Of a stretch of DNA of 64,000 bases, positions 39,701 through 51,700 are shown one piece after another. Under the pieces are notes generated by a model. The model was not told the DNA's origin. It saw only the letters and a program-made list of their open reading frames with translations, and ran no database searches. Each line of letters opens with the position of its first letter. Within the stretch, counting starts at the first letter, position 1. The DNA is from Erythrocercus mccallii (lineage: Eukaryota > Chordata > Aves > Passeriformes > Dicruridae), in NCBI GenBank assembly GCA_013397435.1, contig VZRG01000204.1:62001-126000 (forward strand), read 5' to 3'. Made by a program: the position numbers and the translations under genes.

Positions 39701-42700
39701 AAGCATACTCTATCTTGGTATTTATAGAGCAATGATTCTGCTGTTAGTACTGGAAATTATTTCTCTCTTGGATTGTCTAGACTACTTTAAGCAGCTGAGT
39801 TAAGACCCATTTTTTACCACAAATATGTCAAAAGGTACACGAGCAGGAACACAGGTCTGTACCACGACTTCACATCCTCTGTGGTATATGAGCCACTACC
39901 ACCCTCTCCTGGATGGAACTGGACAGACTCACTCACACTGGCCACTCCTTTCACTGAATTTTGGCGTGTCCTGAACGTTCTGGGGAGAGGCTAAAACTGC
40001 TTAGTGAAAGCTTTATTCCTGTTTCCAGTGCACATGCAATTAGTGTAGGTACATTGGTGTATGTCCAAGCATAGTTTGCTAATATAACACTGTATCCTCG
40101 GGAATGCCTGTACTGACAGCACTCTTCAGCTGTTTCCACTGAATTGGGGATTATAGGTAATTTTTTATTACAGTAATGAGTTGGACACTCAAGAGGTTCT
40201 TAGTTGTAAAAAGACACAATGACATAGTTCATCCTTTGTCTATTTCTCTCCATGTATTCCCTCTCTGTGTGTCACCATTTCATTTTCTAACTTAATTATT
40301 GTATCATTGGTGTCGGTTCTAGGTGTATACCTTTGAAATGGAAATCATAGAAGCAAACATGACTTTTGCAGGAGGGTACAGATGTGAGGTGTCTACCAAG
40401 GACAAGTTTGATAGTTCTAATTTCAACCTGACAGTTAATGGTAAGGTGAATTCCTCCCACCTACTTTTTTAATCTTCCTACCCCTGTGGTTTTTTTTCTG
40501 TCCACCAACAATTCTTCCTGGTACATAATGGTTACTAGACAAACACAAACCTGAAGTATAGACCTGAAGATCTAGAAGTACACCTAGAGAGGCCCACAGA
40601 GGAGAATGGGATTGAGAACATTAGAAGTACCACCCGGTCACCACTCAAGTCAGAACTGTGATGCTCTTAAAGAAAGCACATGAAAATATGAAAAACTGCC
40701 TACCTTTTCTCTGGCTTTTTTTCTGGTTTCAGATTCATTCTTTTATGATGTTTAATTCCACTAGAATAGAAGAGTTCATTCTTATTTTGGCAAAAGTTCA
40801 GTACTAAAAATGGATATTTGAAAAAAGATAAAAAGATTTAGACATGTGACACTATTGTCAATTCCTTTTTCCTTTCTATATAAATAAACTCAACTCATAC
40901 AGAAGCAACTTGTGAGATAAAATTGTTTTAAGAGCAGATGACTCATTTTACCAATTGCATGGTGCTACCCTCACAAGTGCTATACTGAAAAGTTTGTAAA
41001 AATTGAAAAGGAAGTAAATTTTAACATCAATTTGCCTCGAGTGTGGAAAAGTTTAAGTAAAACAGTATAAGCATGGACTGTCTGAAAGAGCTGCATGTTT
41101 GGACCATTTCTTGTTTCAGCAATTCTGTTGAAGGGGCTGCAACATTAACTTGTGTCCAGCTACCAGTGAACCTAATGTAAAGACAAAAGTTTATTAAATT
41201 ACTTGATCAGCAGTGTTAATTTTTGGAGTTTCGCTAGCTGGGACTCACAAGATTTAGGAGCAGCAACTGAGAGCAGTTGCTCTCCCAGCAGCAGCACACC
41301 AATTTATACCAATAGTGTCATAAAATTCTCTCTATACAAGAGAGAATCCTCAATTAAGCTTCAGTACCTCTCTGTATAGTTCCAGGAATTTACCTCTGCT
41401 GTCAGAGGACAAATTTTAATTTATTATTAATAATAGTATTCAGTTGATGTCCAGTCATATTCTCATTAGGGTTTAAATACTCTGTGAAGACACTACTGAA
41501 ATTAAAATTTTGCAGCAAGAGAATTGACAAGCAAGAGATAAGACGCTCCATCAGACTCCAGGTTATTATGAAACATGAGACAGAAATAAATTATCCAAAA
41601 AGAATGCTGGATGTTGAAAGCTAATTAGTGAAGGGCTTCATGTTAAAAGATGATGAGTTAATCTTTCAATATGCAATTAATCACAATTAATTTACAATAT
41701 AAGAAGTTATTCTAAAAACGTCTGCAAATGAAAACTTTAGAAATAGCAGTGTATTTTTGCATTTTGTGACTTGCTCTCCCATTTTTCTTCATTACTTCTT
41801 GTCACATCAGAAGCACCTCTAAGTGGAGACTTGGATATTCGCGCTGCCTTCCGCCGCACGTGAGTATGCTCAGCAGAAACCTGTCTAGATCAGGTTACAC
41901 ATCCATGTGGAATAAGGAGAGGGGAGTTTGGTGTGAGCTCTATAAGCAGCATACGACTGGTAACATTCCTGAAAGCATTTTGATTGTATCTGTTCTCATG
42001 TTCTATACCTGTATTACTTCAATGAAGACAACGACATTGTGTCTGTGTGAAAACTCAAGTATACGTAGTCTTAGATATTAAAGACGGGTGTTGAAAAGGC
42101 CAATCTCCCCCAATCTTTAATACTTTCTGAACTGATGTATCTCTTAATGAAATAATGTTCCCTTCTATTAGTAAGATGCACAGAATTGGTTGGATTTTTT
42201 TTAATTTGAGAAATTATTAATATGTGCTCTCTTTTTCCTTCAGGTAATATTAAATAAGATTATATTTTTAGTTTTTATATATTTTTGAAAAGTTACTGGG
42301 CCAAGAATATTGCGACATCTATATCTCTATAGGGCACAAATCATCTGTGGCAACTCTTTGAGTATTTCTCTATAAGTCCTACTTTTATATGGGAATTTTT
42401 CTAACATTTATCACAAAGAATTAACAAGGCTAGCAGAATTTGTCTATGGTTAAGTCCATCTGTAAGTAGCTGACCAGCCTGTGAAATAGTGGACAATCCG
42501 TGCATAACTGCATTGTGTTATTTCACTGCAGTGAAAGGAGGCTTCAAGAGCTTCTCTTCTTGTTAGCACAATTAAAAGAATTCCAAATCAGTTCGAAGGG
42601 AGTGCAGTGTGAGCAGCTTCAGGCTGTTCAGATTAAGAATGAAGCCAGATTTTGAACTGAACTGTTTAAATCTAAAGCTTTGTCTTTGATACACTCACTC

Positions 42701-45700
42701 AGGAGCCTAGCAGGAGTGGGGAGACGGATGACTTCAGCCTTTCTCAGGTAGTCACTGACTGTGTCAGCAGACAGATTTAAGTCTTACAATGAACTGTCTC
42801 TCTCTGCTTAGGAAAAGAAAAAAAAAACAAGCCCAAAGAATTAAGCTGCAGCCTTAATTTCAAATAAAACACTGTTTATAATGTGTAGTCTCATTATAAT
42901 TAATGACATTAATGCACATGAATAAGAAGTAATCTAAGACAAATAAAGAAAAATTTAAAAGATAAAACATAAGAATACAAAAGGATAGAAAAAACAAACA
43001 AATAAAGAGTAGCTTGGTAGCTCAGTGAGAGGCAGATTCATCTACAGAGAATGCATGTGTTTGGCAGGTGACATCTCACCCTTTGCAGAAGAAAAAAGTA
43101 ACTTTAAATCATATGCATGTCTGCCCTTTCTGTTTGGCATATTTTCCTCTCTACAGAGTACATTTTGACTAAAATTGCTGTTGCTCACAGAAATGTACCA
43201 ACACAAATGGAAATCTGTTGTTTCCTGGCACACTCATCATATTATCATTGAATTTTTCACTCTATGCCTTTTGCTCCTAATGTTTTCTACTACAGCAAGA
43301 ATAGGAGTTCTGAGATTAGACTTAACTATCTGCATGTTAAAGCAATCATTAGAGTCTTATTCTTCAAAAAAGCTAAACCTTGATTGCTGGTCTTTCCTGA
43401 AACATTAACTACCACTTGTGAAGCAATAAGGTGAATAGTTATTCTCCCAGCTGCAGACCTGATTTACTGAATACTTGATTACAGGAAATCCTTTCCAAAT
43501 TTGGGATTATAATAGGTTTTTTTAATGTATATTTTATGCCTGCAAGCACATAAATTCTTGTGAAAGTAGGGCCAAAACCACACTTCTCTGTTTGAGCCTA
43601 ATACCCAGGAAATTATTGTTTCTAGTAGTGTACTAGTCTGAAAGTAATCAAAGATGTAAAAACAGCATTTTCTTTAAAAAAAGATCAATTCTCACAACAT
43701 ATTTCAAACTACACAGACTCTAAATTGTTATTTAACCTTATATTGTCCAGCAGCACAAGAAGCTTGGCACTTGTTTCTGTTTCATTTTTTCACAGTACTG
43801 TTAAAATGCCCATCATTTTTCTGTTGAGGCTGTTTTCTTCTAAAAATTTTTGTTTCTGCAGTACTGAATTTTCCCAACACCCTGATTTACATTCTATAGA
43901 CAGACTGTTTTTTTCTGAAGCAACTAGGATTGTGTGCTGACATAGGCAGCATTCTGGTCTACAACTACCACCAGTACAACTGGAAAGAAAAAATTTTGCT
44001 TACAAAATAATAATTAATGTAAGGTGTTTCTTCTGGAAGAATATGAATGCTGTGAGTTGGAATCATCAGGTTCTTGCACTCAGGACAACAGGGATGTTAA
44101 AGAGCAGCTGTCCATTGATGATAGTAGACTGGCTGAGATGAAGAAAATACATTTGGGCTTTCCAAACCCTGTCTGAATACAAAGATTACTTTTTTTAGGA
44201 ATGAAATCTAAAGAAGTGACTGAAGTGACTTTATGCTGTTTTCAGAACAGGTCAGTATTACAAATGTCCAGAAGCACAGCTAAATCCCACTGGATTCAGA
44301 GCACCAAAAATGATATTGTGCATTCCATCTGAGTTCACCATATGTAACAGGCAGAACTACACATCAAAAAACTTCTGCCTGGTGTTTCTTGTTTTCACAG
44401 ACCAACTCATCACAACATTGCTTGTCATGATGCTTGTTGAACAAATGCATATTCAACCTCCTCTCAGCCTGAAAGTCAGATCACAGAATTCCCCCTTCAA
44501 CTCTCCCAAGCACCAATGATGTGACACTTTTTTTTTCAGTGTAATGAATTCTGGTATCACAAAGAGCCTCAAGGAACAATTACAGCTGGGATAATACTAG
44601 GGGTAAAACCAGTGATTTTTAGATTGTGAGGCATTCCACAAAAAGCTTGATTAAATACTGCCCCAACTGTAAACAATATCCATACTCCTGAAAGATAGAG
44701 AAAAGAGGGAAGCTTCTGCAACACCTCTGTGATATGTTCCAAATCAATATGATGACCAAATTAATACCCTGTATAACTTCATGGACAATCAGCACAGAAA
44801 AAATACATTTACTTTACATATGTTTTTTAAACCTATATGCAGATGAATATGAACACAGAGCCTGCTTAAGTCACCTTCCATGTCAATGCACATTCTATCT
44901 ACTAGTCCCCTACAAAAATATGTCATCTATATAATGTTATAGTCTCACAAGCTACTCCCATTTCCTTCTGAAACTGATTATGGCTTTCTATTACTGTACA
45001 GTACCGAGGGACATGATGACGGAGCAGAGTTTAATTTCAGCTCCCTACTGAAAAAAAGGTGAGTAAAAATCCATAGACTTAGAGAAAAAAGGCTCCTGTT
45101 GAACACTCTGAAACACCAGAACTGGAATAAGCGAAGGTTTCATAAACTCAGAATCCTTGACGTTTTCCTAAAGCAGCTCTAAATGGGAAAAGCATGACAG
45201 GTAATTATGGCTACTTCCTGAAATACACAGCATTTGCTGCATTTCTGCTACCTTTATACAGGAGGAAAAAAATAATAATAAAAGAATCTTTCCCAAAATA
45301 GAAAAGGCCAGGTAATTACATCCTTCCAGCAGCCCTTTTCATGGGGGCAAGGGGGGAATTAAAATACCTATTTATAATGCTGCCTTTTTAAGAATCTGAG
45401 AGCTGGGAGAACAAGCTTTTTATTAGATACCTGAATGTTATTATTACACTGTTCAACTATATATTATCTATTATATAGATATTCTATGTTGCATAAATAT
45501 GACAAATATTTTTTACTCTTCCAATTGTAACTCTTATTTCTTTCTGTTACTTTTACTTTCACCTTTTTTGCTGTCATTTCTTCTCTAATTCTCATCTTTC
45601 CTTGATGTATCTGTTTTCATAACCTGTTTACTTATGCTCTTCTCTTTTTACCAAATTCTTAATCTGAATGTTTTGGATTCCACTGTTGCCAACAGAGAGT

Positions 45701-48700
45701 AAGCTTTCTATTTAATTGTATTATAAATGCATGGGTCAGACTGAATATAAGAACCATTTGGTTTCAAACAATGCATGCATCTTTGTCTTCTTTACATATA
45801 GACCATGACAAAAATTGCATAGTGTGAAAGAAAATTGACTGCTAATTTCTGAGACAGAAGTTCTTTTAAACAGTTTTAAGGTTAAAATTAAGACAATTTG
45901 ATACAATCAATGTATTTCTCTGAATGTCCACTGGCTTTTACCATCACTTTCTTTCATATAACCAGATCTAAAATTTCCTTGAATTTCTGGATTTTCTCAA
46001 TAACCTGCTGCTTTGTATTCCTGTTGTCATAGTATTTAGAATCAGAAAAACTGTTTGCACAATATTATTGCCTATCAAATAGGTGATGAAGTTTTGCTTG
46101 CTTCTTTCTTTTCACTGACCTTGGCCACTCACTCTGTCTTCCCAGCACCTGAAACTACTATAAAAACTTGTCACTTAGATTGATGTTTTGCAAATTTAAA
46201 CTTTCTTAGCTTAAATTTTCACAATCAACTACTTGGATGAGTGTTGTTGTGAATCTGTGTTCAGTCTCTGCTCATCTGGCAGTATCACTATTTATAAAAA
46301 AGTGTTTTATCCTCACAAAGGGTAAAGGATCATGCAGACGTATGAAGTTAACTTTCTACAGAAGGCACTAAAGCCACAACAGCCTCAGGTTAACTCACCC
46401 AAACTTCAGTGGGGCAAACAAGGCCACATGCTGCACAAACCCCTGTGTTACACTCTATGCAGGGCATCTGTCTATGGGTGAATCCTGCCTTTGCAGTAAC
46501 ACCAAAAGCAGAACACCTCAGTGGGACAGACAGATGAGAGAGAAAATACACCTATCAAACTTTCTATAGCTGACATTGATATCTAAGTTTCTTGTTTCAG
46601 CATGAACCCAAATTGTTGTAGACAGACTCCAGTTTCCATAGAAGATGTAAGGCATAAAGCAATTCCTTATCTAATTTATAAAGTTTTAAATAAATGAAAG
46701 CCAGGATGAAAATATTTGCATAATTTCATCCAGAGTCACCAGCTGGAATGAGGTGCTGAGTACCATGAGCCCCTCTCCTCGTGCCTTTCCCTTTTGCTCT
46801 CATAATTAGTTTTGGGCAATGATCAAACTCAAAAAAGGAGTAAATATTTTCAGTATTTACAGAAATGTTACATTTATGCATTTAACTATTCATTATTTGT
46901 TAGGCTAGAAATGTAATTTATTAAAAGAAGCTTATAAATTTCACTGCATTTTAACAGTGTTTCTGCCATTTCTTGACTTACAAATCTCTGCCTAGTGAAT
47001 TTAAGAACATAAATTCACTGCTCCTAGTTTTTCACAGCCACTTCAGAAGTAATTTTTGGACTCTTCAGGCTTTGCACACCTCAGGCTGGAGGCCACTTAT
47101 ATTAATGAGAACAAACAGGCATAAAATCTCATAATGGAATTAAAGAATTCTTCATTAAAATAGAACAGGAAAAAGGATCTCATGCTGGGGAGCTCTCAAG
47201 AACTATGCAGATCCAAACAGAATAGAGAATTATTCTTTTACCATTTCTGCTTTATTACACCGTTATTACAAGAGTCCCTCAATCCACAGGTAATGATCAT
47301 TGTATAATAAATAGCTTCACTATAATAAAGAGCTTCATTTAACACTGTATCTCCTATCACTGTAATTTAATTAAGTGGTGTTGACATACAGATGTCATGG
47401 GCCAAGGAGAGGTCATTGGGAAGAGGAAGGGAACAGCTGTCACAGGACTATTAAATGGGATAGTGAGCAGAGACCTTGAAGGAGGTGACAGCTGACAGGG
47501 TCCAATCAGTTGACAGTAACTGGATAGGAAGGAACCATTTCTGGGATGTACAAAACTATTTTTAACCACTCCACATATGTTTAAAACATATCAGCTGCAT
47601 ATTCCATTTACAGCAGGTTTACTGAGCTGCATCTCGATGCCCTCAAGTGCATAGCTAACCTATGAGGTGATCTCTGTGAATAAGGATCCCCAGCATCAGG
47701 GAGAAGAACAGAGGAGTGGGAGAAACCTCATGAGCCCAAGTGCTCTATGACTCTTCCTACACTGTTTAGTTGGTAGTGGAGGAGTACAGTTTCTCTGTGC
47801 AAACTCTGTGTCTTTCTGGGATCAAAGAGAATGTTTTAACAAATGCAAAATAGTGAAAAGGAGTACTGGGATGGGGAAAGCTTTGCTCAAAGGCAAACGT
47901 ATTTTTTTCTTTTCATTTTCAGAACTCACTTAAATAGAAACGACAATCCCCAGCTTTCAGTCCCATTTTGCAGGAAACTCAAAAGCCTTTTCTTTTAATT
48001 AAAAAAAAAATTAGTATTTCCAAGGAAGAGACTATATTCTTTCTTATGTTCAAATTTCTTATATTGCATACACCACAACAGTATTGCCAGATGAAACAGT
48101 GGGCTGACACTGAGTAATGGAAAAGCTAAAGCAAAACCTAAGGAAATCTTCTCAATAGCAGGAGATATTAGACTGTGGAACTTTAAAACTGGAAGATTTT
48201 TCTCATTATGTACTTAAAAATAATTTTTGAAATTATTTTTGAAACAAAACAGTTTTGAAACCTCCATTAATAGTCCTACCTGTAAATTTTCAGATACAGT
48301 GTGTATATATAAGCTTGTAAGTAGGCAGATCAACTGGGAAACTACCAATATTTATGTAATGTCTTAAGGAAGATCATAATATTCAAATCTCTTACGTTCC
48401 TATGATTTTATATTTTTTTAAGATACAGTTTTTCCACAGAAGTTTGATTATACAAGTACAAAGAATTAAACACATCTTAAAAATATTATATGCCCTTAGT
48501 TTTATATAGTACTTAGGATTTAATACTTATATATATAAATTTACATGTATTTAGAAACGTTTGAAAGTCACTCCCTGATATGATCAGGGCAACAAGCCCA
48601 AGAACTGCTTATATTAAAAAAGATCTTTATCTATGTGGAAATCTGTTCAGTTTTCCTGTCTCGTGCTGAGCAAAACTAAAAACTGTTTGTAGAAACCTCA

Positions 48701-51700
48701 AACTAAATGATAGAAGAGGAACCCTGGTAAAATTTGTGGGTGATGTTGATGCAGTGTTATGGCAAAGCAAATATCCAGTGTGCTGCTCTTATCATAGGCT
48801 TCAGCTCCTCCTATCAATTCAGTGAGTGCTAGTGAGGGCTTTGGGCTTAGTGAGTACTAAACCACTTCGAAGATATGAGATATTGCATACCAGATTTCAG
48901 CTCAATCCCACTGAGCTGAAATCCTCTTCTCTTGCTTCCTTTCTGTTCAAGAGCTACAAGGTGCTGGAAATTCCGAGCTTGGGCTGCAGCACTTTAGTAA
49001 AACACAGTGTTCCCATTACAAGCAAGCTTTTTCTTGGCAGTAAAAGGAGTACCAGAAATGTTTGGTTATACCTGCTGTCTGGACTGACTACAGTAGTACT
49101 GTTAAGTAGTAATATTTCTCACAGACTAATTGGATTCCTATATTCCTGCAAAAAAATGGAAATACACCCAATAACATTCCACTTTTCTCTGCTTCACCTG
49201 CTGCATAACTTGTCTTCTTGTTGGGGCTTACCACTGAACATGAGTTCATTATAAGGGTGTGTTCAGCTGCACTGGAATCTGCTTGGTCCTGGTAAAAATC
49301 AGAAACAACAGCCACAGGAAGTTCTTTCTCCTAAGAATTTTTTAGTAAAATGTTACTTCTTCCATCATTTCTCTATTTACCAAAATGCCAACTATGACAG
49401 GCAAAAACACCCTGATAACAGGGCAAAGTAGAGTTATTTGTTTCCCTGGAAGGTGATCAGCTATAAGTAGGAATAAACAGAAGTGCTTGCACTTATCATA
49501 TAAATCCCAGGAAAGCATGGGAGTGAGTTTGATTTCAATACGGATCAGCAATTCCCTTAAGCTCATTTCAGGGCATTTGCATGAATTCCTTCATCTCCCT
49601 GCTACTGAAGCACAGACAGGTCCTGCTAAGGGTGAAGATGACATTCATGGCTCTTTTGTACTAACACATGATGCCCTTTTTCTTGCCCACTGGGATGCTG
49701 CACGTTTTTCCAAATTGTTCTCTGCATTGTTCTGGAGTACAGCAGCTTCCTGCGCCCTTCAAACCGGTAAGATTATGCTAATTTCTTGTTCTATTTATGA
49801 TCTTTCAAGCAAAAAATATGATGGCAAATAAAAAAGAACACCTCTCCCAAAGCCAGACAGCCAAATTTTCCCTTAGCTTTACTAAACCAAATATTAAGTC
49901 TTCCACAATCACTAGTTCTTTGGTTAAAATATAAAACAAGTAGTTCATTGTAAATGCTGTCTTGTTTGCCACTACCCACCAGTCTCTTTATGTTTTATAG
50001 ATTACTACAGACAACAATTTTCTTCACAGCACATGATAAAAGTTTTAATAGCCTATGATTCTTTTTATTGAAGATAAAAAAATGTCCTGAGTAGAAAAGG
50101 ATATGTCTCTTACTTACATAAACCAAGTGCCTTTTTTTAAGGTTGTTGCCAGCATATGAATTCACGTCCTTGCTTTGCAATGTTCCATGTTTTGTGCATT
50201 GACCACAAGAAAATAAGTTTCCTTATGTTTCCATTATCCACTATTAAAGGAAGTTAAAATGTATTCATTTTGGTTGTTAGAAATAAACCCTTCAGGACAG
50301 AATTCAATTTTAATCACTATATGTATAAATAAAATTAAAACTGGTGACTGGGTTAATTTCATTATTTTACATAATAATTTGGTAAAAAGTTAGACTGACA
50401 AATTATTTTTTTAAGAAATGGCTTCATCAAGGCAAGATGTCAACCCTATAAATTTTTTTAAATACTCCTATAGTAGCACTCAGAGACTCTAATCCCTTTC
50501 TGTAGGGGTGAAGGAAAATCTGAATCACAATCTGATGTTGATGTCTGGGATATCCTGAGGAAAGCTCCTCCTACGGAATACGAGAAAATTGCTTTCCAGT
50601 ATGGTATCACAGATTTGCGTGGGATGCTGAAACGCCTCAAACGCATAAAGAAGGAAGAGAAAAAAAGCACAGGTTGGTGAGATGCATTTCTTCCAAATGC
50701 AGTGTTCATATCTTCTTTACAGCAGCGAGATACAAGATCATAAGAAACAGTAATTTCCTGTTCCAGTTATTACTCAGCCTTTATGAAATACTGATTACTA
50801 AATTACTGATTATCATATACTAATTATCATATACTAATTACCAAAGATTGCAGCTATGCCCAGCACTCTGACATTGCTTGCTCTGAAACTCTGGATATAC
50901 TGAACACGCGCACTTTATCAGTTCCACAAGCTTGGCCCCTTATACTTCCCTGAACATAAAACACTCCCTACTTGCCCCCTACCTCAACTAGTCAGTGTGT
51001 CAGGCAACAGTGATGTATTTAAAGAATTTAATTTTCATCTGTATTATACATTTGGAATTCTTGAGCCTTTTCTAGTCCTTTGAAGTATTAATTGCCTAAT
51101 TGTAACTGAATTTTTAAAAAGTCTGAAACAGGGAAGGCAAACAGCCATTCATCAGTACTGAGAAGACCAAGGGTAATTTTCCTACATGGGCAGATGTAAC
51201 TGTATTTAGGATGTGTTGCAGTACATATTCACATCTTATTTAGAATATTCTACTTTGCTTGTTTTGGTTTGTAACACAAGCTTGTCATCCTACATTAAGA
51301 AAAAACGGCACAGGATGAAGAACAGAGAGAAAGGGTAAAAATTCAAACAGGGATGCAGAAATTGGAAAACATTTAAGATGATGGTAAAGGGAATAAAGAT
51401 TTGTTTCATGATCCAGAATGAAAAAAACAAATATAAAAATGATAAGGTGTTTTTTTTTAATCATTCTTCATCATAGCATTCCTCAAGAAACTGGATCCAG
51501 CTTACCAAGTAGACAAGGGGCAAAAGATTAAATTAATGGTTGAAGTTGCCAATCCAGATGCTGATGTGAAATGGCTGAAGAATGGACAGGAGATCCAAGT
51601 GAGTGGCAGGTAAACTAGAAATATGAGAAATCCAAAAAGGAATGAGATACAGCTTGGACACAGTGAAAAAAATAGCTTTTCTTGGAAAGAAAGGAATAAA

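Noticed and set aside
45002..45058. Direct exon 7 to exon 9 join as the default transcript
   Set aside because: It is phase-compatible but omits the SLAGVGRRMTSAFL segment that orthologues carry; the exon at 42703 supplies it with correct phase, so the direct join is kept only as a possible skipping isoform.
47931..47955. cattttcag followed by aactcacttaaatag, considered as MYBPC3 exon 11
   Set aside because: An in-frame stop follows at once and it does not continue KKRD-SF; the 24-nt exon at 49743 fits phase and sequence.
48826..49254. 142-codon open frame in MYBPC3 intron 10
   Set aside because: No recognisable domain, no matching splice context in MYBPC3 phase, and ordinary intron composition; consistent with chance.
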